This document shows, one piece after another, positions 34,748 to 43,586 of a stretch of DNA of 64,000 nt (the first letter of the stretch is position 1; each line of letters begins with the position of its first letter). Under the pieces are notes generated by a model. The model was not told the DNA's origin, did not search any database, and worked only from the letters and a program-made list of their open reading frames with translations. The translations under genes were made by a program, and so were the position numbers. Source of the DNA: a virus; IMG/VR virus record IMGVR_UViG_3300031851_000017, positions 1-64,000 of that record; one strand, 5' to 3'.

Positions 34748-35109
34748 TTTCCCGTATCATCCCCCATCATATCGGTGAAAGGATTAGGGAGAATTTCTTT
34801 AAGTTGTGCGCCAACATAAGGGCTAAGTCGTAGTAAATCAACAGACGTTAAAACGGGGTCTGTTTTTTCAACAAAGTTTTCAACCATAAATCTATACATT
34901 TTATTCAAATCTAAATCAAAAGATTTAGACTGCGAATCAATGTTCATTACACTTGACAACGCTTGTTCTACCTGTAACCAAGTTGGTTCTTTAATCCAAA
35001 CTTGTAGGTATTCATCACTATCAGGGGCTACCCTTATGTGATGGCATTCTGTATTTACTGCGGCAAATAGCCGACTCTTATCTGTTATTGCTTTCTTTTC
35101 TTCTACCAT
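34738..35109 (-). CDS. Tail assembly chaperone, G-like (123 aa)
   Basis: 123 residues between tail tube and tape measure genes, the invariant position of tail assembly chaperones. N-terminal sequence (V-E-E-K-K-A-I-T-D-K-S-R-L-F-A-A-V) is followed by helices with a hydrophobic core (W-L-Q-V-E-Q-A-L-S-S-V-M; V-D-L-L-R-L-S-P-Y-V-G-A-Q-L-K-E-I). The final codons contain the slippery site. GGTGG ribosome site. A 21-base inverted repeat (35131-35151) lies in its 87-bp leader. Confidence 0.78.
   Translation of the reverse strand: MVEEKKAITDKSRLFAAVNTECHHIRVAPDSDEYLQVWIKEPTWLQVEQALSSVMNIDSQSKSFDLDLNKMYRFMVENFVEKTDPVLTSVDLLRLSPYVGAQLKEILPNPFTDMMGDDTGNES
34747..34753 (-). promoter_or_regulatory. Programmed -1 ribosomal frameshift site G-GGA-AAC
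   Basis: On the - strand the heptamer GGGAAAC fits X-XXY-YYZ exactly in the zero frame (ACG GGA AAC) and lies three codons before the zero-frame stop and a few codons after the last stop in the -1 frame. Downstream, a 5-bp GC hairpin (GGCGG/CCGCC, 34704-34720) could stimulate slippage; a closer ACGAA/TTCGT stem also exists. Confidence 0.82.
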
Positions 35110-35130
35110 GTTTTTCCACCTAACTATATA

Positions 35131-35151
35131 CTAACAAACAAACGATGTTAG
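35131..35151 (-). promoter_or_regulatory. Hairpin in the leader of the tail chaperone gene
   Basis: CTAACA/TGTTAG, a 6-bp stem with 9-base loop, in the 87-bp gap (35110-35196) between the tail tube gene and the chaperone gene, one of the few intergenic gaps in the late block. It may adjust chaperone level relative to the abundant tube protein. No T-run, so not an obvious terminator. Confidence 0.35.
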
Positions 35152-35196
35152 TGGAATGTGATATTGAACTATTATCTAATTTAATAGTCCTCCGTA

Positions 35197-36726
35197 TTAA
35201 TGCATTAAAGCCCATTTACCTTTATATTGTGCATTTGATAATGTTCTTGCTGACGCTGTAAAGGATGCTTCTATCGCACCTTTATCTTCGGGGAAAGGAA
35301 TATCAACATTAGTTATTATAAAATCTGTTAATTTTAATTTAATAAACTCACCCGTTGCAGTATCCTTTGTAAAGTTTATTTCTATATCTCCACTAGATTC
35401 TGTGCTTCCTCTTAATTCATCCCACAATTTAGTATCTGTAATTAATACTGACATTTGAATTTCATATGTTCTTTGTGCAGGTATATGTTCATTCATAACT
35501 TGCCTACTTGTATTTCCGATAAATCTCTGAGGGGTAATATTATTATTAATTGTAATAGAACCGGATTTTACTCTTGCATAAGTTTCACTAAATACTTTTA
35601 ACGAACCATCAGAAAACATAAATGGGTAATTATCAGAAGCAGTAGCACTAAAATTTTGTAAATCACTAGGATTTAATTTTCCATTATGGGGAATGTAATC
35701 GTTGGAATTATCAGTAACAACATCGTATGCTCTCCTAGTAACTAAAGACAAATTAGTTTTCAGTTCTTCACCTTCTGTAAAGTTAAGAGACAAGGTATTA
35801 ACTTGACACCCCGTAAATATTCGAGAATACATATTCTCATGTGGGGTCAAATTATCAACGGCTGTGCTTGCAGACACCCCCGCTTTTCTATATGATACAT
35901 CTAACCCGAAAGAAGGTAGTGAAGCCCCGTTCGATTCATCGAAAGTATAGGTTAAAATATCAGAACTAGCAATTTCATCATAAGTAGTTAAATTACTAAA
36001 AGTACCATCGGTAGTATCATTTGTAGTTAAAGGTGGATATTCAATACCGCCCGCTATAACTCTTGAAATTCCAACCCCTCCACTTTTGTAAATGAATTTG
36101 TTTGTTGTATTTACATCCCAATCATCAGAAGAACCATTACTGTTCGATAATGAAGATACTTTTCCTAAAGCATAATACAACCAAGAACCATTATTCATTG
36201 ATAGGTCTAAAGAACCTCCACTAACGGTTTCTGCTCCTTTGTATTGTAAAGCAAGATTTCTTGTATTGCCTCCCATTAATGGTAATTGTGTAGTTTGAAC
36301 ATCCACACTAGGCGGAGTAAAACTATTAACTAACCCTAACCAATTATCAGAAAGTAATTTTTCATTAGTAGTTGAAGGAGCAATAACAGGCGCACCGAAT
36401 GCTAATAATTTAACATCCACATTTTCAGCCCCCGCACTTGTCATTACCGAAACATCAGAATCAAAAGTAAAACTACTTGCAGTATTAGAAGTAACTGTAA
36501 CATAAAAAACAGTATCAGTAGTTTCATTAATTACTTTTGCTCTGCAACCAACATATAGGTCTTTTAAAAATTTATATTTTGCTTGTTCCGAACTGTCTAA
36601 TACTACAATGTTTAGATTAGTATTCCCACTAGCCCAAGTTACATTCATACTATCAAAAAACATATCCATTTCAGGCACTAACGTAGCCATTGTCCCTGCG
36701 CCTACAAATACTTCATTACTTACCAT
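35197..36726 (-). CDS. Major tail (tube) protein
   Basis: 509 residues, all-beta in appearance. The second half shows the tube-protein hallmarks R-V-K-S-G-S-I-T-I-N-N-N-I-T and, near the end, F-I-I-T-N-V-D-I-P-F-P-E-D-K-G-A-I-E-A-S-F-T-A-S-A-R. The first half carries extra inserted domains, making it longer than most tube proteins (150-350 residues). It lies between the tail terminator and the assembly chaperones, exactly where expected, with a GGTGAT ribosome site. Confidence 0.8.
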   Translation of the reverse strand: MVSNEVFVGAGTMATLVPEMDMFFDSMNVTWASGNTNLNIVVLDSSEQAKYKFLKDLYVGCRAKVINETTDTVFYVTVTSNTASSFTFDSDVSVMTSAGAENVDVKLLAFGAPVIAPSTTNEKLLSDNWLGLVNSFTPPSVDVQTTQLPLMGGNTRNLALQYKGAETVSGGSLDLSMNNGSWLYYALGKVSSLSNSNGSSDDWDVNTTNKFIYKSGGVGISRVIAGGIEYPPLTTNDTTDGTFSNLTTYDEIASSDILTYTFDESNGASLPSFGLDVSYRKAGVSASTAVDNLTPHENMYSRIFTGCQVNTLSLNFTEGEELKTNLSLVTRRAYDVVTDNSNDYIPHNGKLNPSDLQNFSATASDNYPFMFSDGSLKVFSETYARVKSGSITINNNITPQRFIGNTSRQVMNEHIPAQRTYEIQMSVLITDTKLWDELRGSTESSGDIEINFTKDTATGEFIKLKLTDFIITNVDIPFPEDKGAIEASFTASARTLSNAQYKGKWALMH

Positions 36727-36737
36727 TTTTAATCACC

Positions 36738-37265
36738 CTATGTATTCCGTCCAATCCGTTTCATTTCAACTGATAACTTATACCCTAATAGTCTTTTACC
36801 TCTATCATTAGCCTCGCTTCTACTTGTTAACTTTAGTAACTCAGCACTTTCCTCTATTGTTCCCGAAGTTCCCCCACCAACATAAACAGTTGGACGTAGA
36901 GAGTTATGTTCTAAAATGTATCGTGTAATTCTATACAATGCTTGCAATCTATCCCTAGAATAAGTAGCATTTGGAAAATCTCGTCTATGCAAAACTCTTA
37001 TGTGTAAAGTAAAATTAAATGTTTCATTTCTAACAGCATAGTCTATTGTAGGATAACTTGTTGTAGCACTATCTTCAAAAACAATAACTACCTCTTGAGA
37101 ATCAACATCAACCCGTCTTCCTTCTTTTGGAACAATAGACCTAACATCAATAAACTTAGGTGTTACTGCATGACTCGCTACAATACTACCATTATTTGTT
37201 AGAGTTGTAGCAGTAGCAGCCCAATTATCATTAAGTAATCTAACAATAAAACTTACTTCATCCAT
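36738..37265 (-). CDS. Tail terminator / completion protein
   Basis: 175 residues: V-S-F-I-V-R-L-L-N-D-N-W at the start, then V-V-I-V-F-E-D-S, F-N-F-T-L-H-I-R-V-L-H-R-R-D-F, and the helix R-D-R-L-Q-A-L-Y-R-I-T-R-Y-I-L. This is the alpha/beta layout of proteins that cap the finished tail and join it to the head. Position between adaptor and tube protein supports the call. AGGGTAA ribosome site. Confidence 0.65.
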   Translation of the reverse strand: MDEVSFIVRLLNDNWAATATTLTNNGSIVASHAVTPKFIDVRSIVPKEGRRVDVDSQEVVIVFEDSATTSYPTIDYAVRNETFNFTLHIRVLHRRDFPNATYSRDRLQALYRITRYILEHNSLRPTVYVGGGTSGTIEESAELLKLTSRSEANDRGKRLLGYKLSVEMKRIGRNT

Positions 37266-37270
37266 ATTAT

Positions 37271-37486
37271 TTACCCTCTTCTTTCTCTTCCTATCAATGC
37301 AGCATATGTTTCTTTTTGAAAATCATTTTTTAATTTTTTTAGTAAAAGTTCTATTGCGTGTTTTTGCATTTCTTCATCAGATAAACTAATATCAAAACCT
37401 AAAATCCCTTCCATTTCTTTCAATATAATATTACGTTCTACTTGTATTCTTAACATTTCCGTCAAAAATGCTTGATAATTTTCCAT
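37271..37486 (-). CDS. Small head-tail junction protein (71 aa)
   Basis: Fully helical and charged (Y-Q-A-F-L-T-E-M-L-R-I-Q-V-E-R-N-I-I-L-K-E-M-E-G), ending in A-L-I-G-R-E-R-R-G. It is encoded between adaptor and tail terminator with only 4-5 base gaps, where phages carry neck proteins. No specific family recognised. Confidence 0.6.
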   Translation of the reverse strand: MENYQAFLTEMLRIQVERNIILKEMEGILGFDISLSDEEMQKHAIELLLKKLKNDFQKETYAALIGRERRG

Positions 37487-37490
37487 AATA

Positions 37491-38567
37491 TCACGATATA
37501 AAATGTATTAGATTCTTTTTACCTGCTATAATTTTATTCGCTTCTTCAAGTAAAATATCATGTTTAGTTTTCAAATCTATATTAGAACCCGTTTCTGATA
37601 TTATAATAGAATTATCATCATGTCTTATAATTTCGGCTGCTACTAATTTAGTCGCTGCTTCATGTATTCCGGCAGGTACTCTTCCATTGCCCGCTACATA
37701 TGTAACTCTAATGGAATGGTTTTGAACATAAGGAAATTCTCTTCTAAAAAATATTTTTCCTTCATCGTTTATAGTCCAATAGTCTCCCATTCTATTTTGG
37801 TCTTGATTATCTGTAAATGTCGCCACCGTTCCGAAGTTTGATGTTATAGTGCAAGCCGAACCATCTTCACCCATTAACAAAGAAGATATAATTACAGTTT
37901 TACTATCTTCTGAATCAGTAGTTGCATAAAAGAAATCTGAAATGTTAACATTAGAATTTCCATTAGCAGTAACAGATTTAGCAGCAGTTTCACCTGTAAA
38001 GTTTGCAGTTTTAGCGGGAAACACTTCATTAATTGTATCTACTAATTGACTAGCAGTAGTTTTAGCACCAAAGTTATCATAAAAATGTGTTCCTTCTATT
38101 ATATTAAAAGTATAACTTCCTACTGTTAATGAGATAGTCCAAGTACTATTTGTTACAGATGTCGGTAAAGTAATTTTTGCAGTAGCAGATGCCAAATCTT
38201 TGTATTCATTTCCCTGCCATACTTCTAATCTAACTATTTTCCTAATTTTTGGTTGAGATAGTTGTACAAAACCAACATAGTCTTTCCATATAGATACAGG
38301 ATAAGCCCCTTGATTCCATCCATCAAAAGAAAAATATTCATCCTTATGTATTATAGGTCTAAACGATTGACCTATACCACCATCTATTTTTTCTTCCACT
38401 CTCTTTATAATTTTTCCAATTTCTGCTCTTGTAGGTGTTGTCGTATCAGAAAATGCTCCAATTTGTAATAGGTTAGAAACATCTGTATGTGTAGTATAAT
38501 GACCGTTACCTATTGTATAGTTTACGTTGATATTTGTAAAATCACTTGGAGAGGAAACCTTTGCCAT
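37491..38567 (-). CDS. Head-tail adaptor (connector) protein
   Basis: 358 residues. The N-terminal region R-A-E-I-G-K-I-I-K-R-V-E-E-K-I-D matches the helical start of gp6/QLRG-like adaptors that bind the portal. A beta-rich insertion (about 120-260: Y-T-F-N-I-I-E-G-T-H-F) makes it larger than usual. The end is R-V-T-Y-V-A-G-N-G-R-V-P-A-G-I-H-E-A-A-T-K-L-V, also typical of adaptors (strand, then helix after P-x-x-I). It should close the capsid after packaging. Confidence 0.7.
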   Translation of the reverse strand: MAKVSSPSDFTNINVNYTIGNGHYTTHTDVSNLLQIGAFSDTTTPTRAEIGKIIKRVEEKIDGGIGQSFRPIIHKDEYFSFDGWNQGAYPVSIWKDYVGFVQLSQPKIRKIVRLEVWQGNEYKDLASATAKITLPTSVTNSTWTISLTVGSYTFNIIEGTHFYDNFGAKTTASQLVDTINEVFPAKTANFTGETAAKSVTANGNSNVNISDFFYATTDSEDSKTVIISSLLMGEDGSACTITSNFGTVATFTDNQDQNRMGDYWTINDEGKIFFRREFPYVQNHSIRVTYVAGNGRVPAGIHEAATKLVAAEIIRHDDNSIIISETGSNIDLKTKHDILLEEANKIIAGKKNLIHFIS

Positions 38568-41500
38568 CTAATTCAATCCCATTAATTGCTTATATTTATA
38601 CTGTGCGGCTAAAATCCTAGCGTTATCATTCATAGAAGTTTCTTTAGAACCCACTTTACTCGGTATAGATGACCCCAATCTTGTTGATGCAGAAAATCCC
38701 CTTATTGGTTCATCAGTCTTACTTCCCGACATTGCCGATGATGGATTTAGTGATTTTAGTGATTCACTAGTTTTAGAATCAAAGGATACAAATGGAATAT
38801 ATTTTAGTTGACCCAAACCCGCCAACATTCCTCTAGGCAAAGTTGTCATTAATTTGCTATCTTTATTTTTTATTTCTAATTTAGGAATTTTCCTTTTATT
38901 CGGTAGTATTTCTTCTACAAACAATTGCTGTAATGTTTTAGTTATGTTAAACATATTATAACTATTTTGACCTGCTCTATTTTCTCTTAATAAACTTCCT
39001 AAGTTTAACAAATTCTTGAATGATTTAAAATCTAATTTATCCACTCTTTTTGTTTTAGTACCTTTTTCATCTGTTTGTTCTTTTAACGTTATTAAAAAGT
39101 TACCGAAAAGACTTACTAACTGTTCTCTATCAGTTTTACTTAGCCAAAAGAATAAACTGTTAATTTCATCAACCTCTTCTATTTCTTCGATAGTAAGTGA
39201 AAACATTTTTGTTATTTTGTTTAGTTGTTTTTTTCTTAATATTTCAGACTTACTAACATTACCCTTTTGGTCTTCATATGTTTGTGTTATTTCTTCAATT
39301 ATATTATTCAATGTTATTATATCAACATTATCGTATGCAAAATTCCCTCTTAATATGCTTTTGTAATAACCTTGATAGCCGTCCTCAAACCATGTTGGAA
39401 ATATATCAGTTTCCACTGTTTCTTCTTGGTCTACCCATTCTCTTTTTTCTCTTTCTTCTTTCTGTAAAGAGCCATAAGAAAGAAGTATTTTTTTATTGTC
39501 TTCACTTGTAAACCACTTATACGCTTCTGATTCTTTGAACTTATCAAAAATTTCCTTTGCACTTTCTGTAACTTCTTCTGTAACTTCTTCTGTAAGCATT
39601 CCATCCATTTCATCTGAATCAAATCCCACGCGTAGATTTGACAAACCTACGAGATATTTTCCATATAATCTAAATAAATTATCAACATCTTCTTGTTTTC
39701 CGCTATTTGTTAATTTCTTAATATTTTGAGATGTAATGGTTTTACCATCTTTTGTTTCAATTTTTAGACGATTCATTAAATCATTTATTTTTTTAAAGTC
39801 ATTATACGTTGCATCTATCGCCCACCTAATTCTAGTTTCAGGATTTCCTGAATTTTCGCCCTTTCCCGATGTGTTAAAAATAGAAGTTGTTAGATAAAAG
39901 GCAGCATCATCCCAATTACCTTTGTTAGTAACCTTTTCTAATTTTCTAGGAGAACCTTTAGTAAAATTATAACTATCTTTTTGTAAAAGCGTGTGCAATT
40001 TTTGTTGGAAAGGCATAATATCATCTACAATTAAATTATGTATTCTATCTACATCTTTATGAAATGTGTCGGGGGTGTTGTATAATAATCTAGAATCCGA
40101 AGATGTACCTTTAGGTCTTGTTCCTGTATCTTCATCAGCGAGTTGTGTTCCATATTTTTTATTATAGTTTAAAAATTCATTAAAATTCTCTTTACTTTGT
40201 AACGCTTCTTTAGCCTTGCCGTCTGCAAATTTTAACTTAAACGTATATTTACCCATCATTACTTCGCCTTTTTGTGGTGTTAATACTGCTTTAATAGCAG
40301 CACCAATATCATACATTGCAGTACTACTTATTCTTGTATCACTAGCAATTATTTTTTCAATTAATTTAGTGGCTCTTGCCTCATCGGTAATTTCGTTATA
40401 AAATTGTTTAACAGTATCGTAAGCCTGTTGTTCAGATAGTCCCATGTAATTGCCTCCTGTTTCGGGCTTCAAAGAAGAAAACACATTATACATTTCAACT
40501 ACGGGCGTTTCTATTGGATTGCGATTATCCTTTTGGTCTAAAAATGGATTATTAGGGTCTTTTGATTGACCTTTAAAATGTCTTTCTAACATTGTGCGTG
40601 TAGTTTTTTCATCACTAAATATTCTTTCTAACACTAAAATTCCATTAGTAAAACTAGGCTCGAAGAAGTCTTTAAACCCACTAAAATCTGTATCCTTTGG
40701 TGTAAATTTTTTATTGGAAAAGTTTTTATTTTTGTTTTTCCAATTAGGTTCTCTCTTTAAAAAAGTTATAGTTTTCAAAACACTTTTTAGAAGTTGTTTT
40801 TCTATATCCTCTTCTTCATCTTGGTCGGTATCTTTAGTTTTTTCTTTATATACATTGTCTATAATATCTAATATTTCTTTAAGGACAGAAATGGCAAATT
40901 TCTGTTCGTTTCCTTCACTATCTTTTGGTTCGGATATTCGCTCTACAAACGCACTACCGCCTTCTGATAAATCGCTAAGCAACATTAAAATCCATTTTGT
41001 CTTAGCATCTGATGTTTCAAAAATTTCTTTAGCCTTTGCAAACTTCTTTTTCTCATTTTCTTCACCATCTAATAGTGTCGTTAGATATTTAGTTTTTTCA
41101 TTACTCTGACTTGTAGTATTTATCCATTTCTCGTATAGGTCTATTTTCGTTTTTAAATCTTCATCATCCCTAGTTGATAAATTATATTTAGATTTCTCAT
41201 CTAATATATTTTTATCTAGTCCGGCTTTATCAAACACTTTTTGAAAATACTTATTAGTGTCTATAATAATATTAAGTGAAGATTTGGTTTCTTTACCACT
41301 CTCTGATTTTGATGTTTCTAATTTAACAGTAATTATTCCTTTTTCTTTTAATATTTCAGGTATATAAATAACCTTAGATTTATCAAATGAATCTATAACA
41401 CTGTAATTACTTTCATCATCAACTTCTTCTAAAAGTGCAAGTTTATCTTCAAGACCCTGTTCTATTGCTTCTTCAAATTCTGCATCAAAATTCATTCGTT

Positions 41501-42164
41501 TCTCTTTAGAGAGTCCATTCCTATGTTCCTTTAAGTTTTTAATTTTTTTATTCTTTAAATAATTAGTTTTTATTTTTTCTCTCATATCTTCTATTTCTTT
41601 ATTAGTAATTTTAGGTTTATCATAAGTTTCTTCTAATAATTGGTTTCGTCTTTTTTCATTGAGAAAATGTTTAGTTAGAAAGTTTATTTTTTTAGCCCTA
41701 TTTAATAAATTAACGCTAAAAATATATTTATCATCAGTTCTAGTTAATTTTTTCTTTTTTTGTTCTTTAGAGGTATCATATATTGTTACATAACCTTTAT
41801 CTGCTAATTTTTCTATCAACGAGTGTAATTTTACCTTTCCTATTTTTTCCATTATTAATTTTATCAATTTCTTTAATTCTTTTGATTTGAGTCTTCTTAC
41901 ATTAGCATCTTTATCTTTAAAATCATCCTCATCTGCTTCCCTAATATCCCTAACAGAAAGGTTTGCCTTTTTCATTTTTTCATTGGGATTTTCTACTGAC
42001 TTAAAAAAGATAGAAGCAGCAAATTTTTCAAAAAATTGTTCTATTCTTTTATTAGAGTGAGAAAATTCTTTATCATTAAATAATTCAATATTTTCTTCGG
42101 TTAATAAGAACTCGGTTAGTTGGTATCTATCTATACTACTATTAATCCATACACCCTTTTTCAT
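38568..42164 (-). CDS. Very large charged protein (1,198 aa), candidate internal or head protein
   Basis: Helical, extremely rich in Lys, Glu, Asp and Asn, with no enzyme motif that I recognise. Near residues 530-545 it contains H-F-K-G-Q-S-K-D-P-N-N-P-F-L-D-Q-K, nearly identical to a segment of the 736-residue protein at 54,617-56,827. The C-terminus (N-A-R-I-L-A-A-Q-Y-K-Y-K-Q-L-M) is less charged. It is encoded between head proteins and the adaptor, so it could be an ejected internal protein or large head component. The ribosome site is AAGGTGGT. Confidence 0.7.
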   Translation of the reverse strand: MKKGVWINSSIDRYQLTEFLLTEENIELFNDKEFSHSNKRIEQFFEKFAASIFFKSVENPNEKMKKANLSVRDIREADEDDFKDKDANVRRLKSKELKKLIKLIMEKIGKVKLHSLIEKLADKGYVTIYDTSKEQKKKKLTRTDDKYIFSVNLLNRAKKINFLTKHFLNEKRRNQLLEETYDKPKITNKEIEDMREKIKTNYLKNKKIKNLKEHRNGLSKEKRMNFDAEFEEAIEQGLEDKLALLEEVDDESNYSVIDSFDKSKVIYIPEILKEKGIITVKLETSKSESGKETKSSLNIIIDTNKYFQKVFDKAGLDKNILDEKSKYNLSTRDDEDLKTKIDLYEKWINTTSQSNEKTKYLTTLLDGEENEKKKFAKAKEIFETSDAKTKWILMLLSDLSEGGSAFVERISEPKDSEGNEQKFAISVLKEILDIIDNVYKEKTKDTDQDEEEDIEKQLLKSVLKTITFLKREPNWKNKNKNFSNKKFTPKDTDFSGFKDFFEPSFTNGILVLERIFSDEKTTRTMLERHFKGQSKDPNNPFLDQKDNRNPIETPVVEMYNVFSSLKPETGGNYMGLSEQQAYDTVKQFYNEITDEARATKLIEKIIASDTRISSTAMYDIGAAIKAVLTPQKGEVMMGKYTFKLKFADGKAKEALQSKENFNEFLNYNKKYGTQLADEDTGTRPKGTSSDSRLLYNTPDTFHKDVDRIHNLIVDDIMPFQQKLHTLLQKDSYNFTKGSPRKLEKVTNKGNWDDAAFYLTTSIFNTSGKGENSGNPETRIRWAIDATYNDFKKINDLMNRLKIETKDGKTITSQNIKKLTNSGKQEDVDNLFRLYGKYLVGLSNLRVGFDSDEMDGMLTEEVTEEVTESAKEIFDKFKESEAYKWFTSEDNKKILLSYGSLQKEEREKREWVDQEETVETDIFPTWFEDGYQGYYKSILRGNFAYDNVDIITLNNIIEEITQTYEDQKGNVSKSEILRKKQLNKITKMFSLTIEEIEEVDEINSLFFWLSKTDREQLVSLFGNFLITLKEQTDEKGTKTKRVDKLDFKSFKNLLNLGSLLRENRAGQNSYNMFNITKTLQQLFVEEILPNKRKIPKLEIKNKDSKLMTTLPRGMLAGLGQLKYIPFVSFDSKTSESLKSLNPSSAMSGSKTDEPIRGFSASTRLGSSIPSKVGSKETSMNDNARILAAQYKYKQLMGLN

Positions 42165-42177
42165 TCATTATACCACC

Positions 42178-42891
42178 TTAAGCAAGCCATTTAGCCCATG
42201 CAACTGCTTTACCCAATCCTTGTGCTAGACCTAGACCACTTTGAGGTGGAGTATATGTTGGTTGACCTGTTTGTGGGTCAATCCAATAAGGATTATTCAT
42301 GTTGTCATAACCACTAGGAGGAATAGGATAACCGCTACCGTTGTTCATAGCCATTTGTTGTTGGTTTAGAGTATTGTTAAAATTAGTACTCATGTTTCCT
42401 CCTTGTATTTGACTTGGATTTAACCCTTGATGATTCATACCCATTTGAGGATTCATACCCATGTTGGTAGAAGGAGCAGGTGCAGATGGAGAACTAAACC
42501 CTTGTGCTTCGAGATACTGTTGTTTAGCCATTCTTCTTTGCATAACAACTTCACTATTAATTGCAGTAGCCAATAAATTCTGTATATCTAAATCAATATT
42601 TTCTTGAGTTATAGCAGTAAAATCACTAAGAGCATCGGGTGTTATAGATAAATTGCCACTAGAACTTTGACTAAACTCTAACTTTACTAACATTTGACTA
42701 ACACTTCTTGTAACAGTGTCTTCAATAAGTTTTTCTAAAGCCCCTAAGAATGCCTCTCCGTGATATTGAAAAAAATCTTCTACATGGTTTTCCTGTAAAG
42801 TTAGAAGATTGTTCATTGCTTTGAATTGGGTTTGTTGTTGTGCGCCAATTTGGGTTGCTAACGCACCATTACTAGTTCCGAATAATCCCAT
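42178..42891 (-). CDS. Hypothetical head-module protein with Gln/Asn/Pro-rich tail
   Basis: 237 residues. The N-terminal 140 are helical (T-Q-I-G-A-Q-Q-Q-T-Q-F-K-A-M-N-N-L-L). The C-terminal 90 are low complexity, rich in Met, Asn, Gln, Gly and Pro (M-G-M-N-P-Q-M-G-M-N-H-Q-G-L-N), ending with an amphipathic A-V-A-W-A-K-W-L-A. GGAGTGATT ribosome site. Probably a structural or scaffolding-related protein; not recognised. Confidence 0.6.
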   Translation of the reverse strand: MGLFGTSNGALATQIGAQQQTQFKAMNNLLTLQENHVEDFFQYHGEAFLGALEKLIEDTVTRSVSQMLVKLEFSQSSSGNLSITPDALSDFTAITQENIDLDIQNLLATAINSEVVMQRRMAKQQYLEAQGFSSPSAPAPSTNMGMNPQMGMNHQGLNPSQIQGGNMSTNFNNTLNQQQMAMNNGSGYPIPPSGYDNMNNPYWIDPQTGQPTYTPPQSGLGLAQGLGKAVAWAKWLA

Positions 42892-42894
42892 TAA

Positions 42895-43572
42895 TCACTC
42901 CCCCCCTGTTTCAACATTGACAACGTTAACGCCTTCGGTTAATAGAGTTTTGACTCTTTCATTAATATTGTTAGTTTCTATAATTAATCTAAATAATTCT
43001 TCTTCTTTATTTTCAGCACCGTTGTTTGGAGGTCGGATAGTCCAACCCATAGCAGAAAGAGATTGCATATCGGCTTGTTTTAATGTTGTCATTGGACTTG
43101 ATGTTACTAAATTAACAGGGTTCAAACTTTTAGCAGATGGGATGTATGCACTAAAAGAAAGTCCGTGTTCTTCTGCTAGTATTTGTTGTTCTAACATTTC
43201 ATATTGTCTATGAATTGCTGCGTGTTTTTCACAATATGTTCCTCTCATTGGATAACCTTTTCTTACTTTATGTAAAGGTAAAGGTGGTCTTCTAGCATCA
43301 CCTGCTTCCCAAACTTTTTGTGAACCGCAAACCACACATCTATCCTTTAAATTATATTTGAATCGGTATGGTATTTTCAAAAATTTCTTTTTTTCGGGCT
43401 TTAATACTTTGATTATTTCTTTCAATTGTTTTTTAGGTTTTAGGTTTTTATACTCATAATGTATAATTGAACCTGCTGCTCTCGCGGCAGAAAATCTATC
43501 TAAAAATGGGTTAGTTCCCACATGGGCTGATTGTGCGCCAATAAGATTTGTTGGGTTGTAGTTCATTGTCAT
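42895..43572 (-). CDS. Hypothetical head-module protein with zinc-binding motif
   Basis: About 225 residues. The central part carries R-C-V-V-C-G-S-Q-K-V-W ... T-Y-C-E-K-H-A-A-I-H, which gives C-x-x-C plus C-x-x-H ligands of a treble-clef or ribbon type. Basic N-terminal half, helical C-terminal half ending in V-N-V-V-N-V-E-T-G-G-E. I place the start at ATG 43572, 8 bases after GGGTGA; the frame extends to a GTG at 43584 that overlaps that site. Between GTPase and unknown head protein. Confidence 0.6.
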   Translation of the reverse strand: MTMNYNPTNLIGAQSAHVGTNPFLDRFSAARAAGSIIHYEYKNLKPKKQLKEIIKVLKPEKKKFLKIPYRFKYNLKDRCVVCGSQKVWEAGDARRPPLPLHKVRKGYPMRGTYCEKHAAIHRQYEMLEQQILAEEHGLSFSAYIPSAKSLNPVNLVTSSPMTTLKQADMQSLSAMGWTIRPPNNGAENKEEELFRLIIETNNINERVKTLLTEGVNVVNVETGGE

Positions 43573-43586
43573 GTGGTAATTCACCC

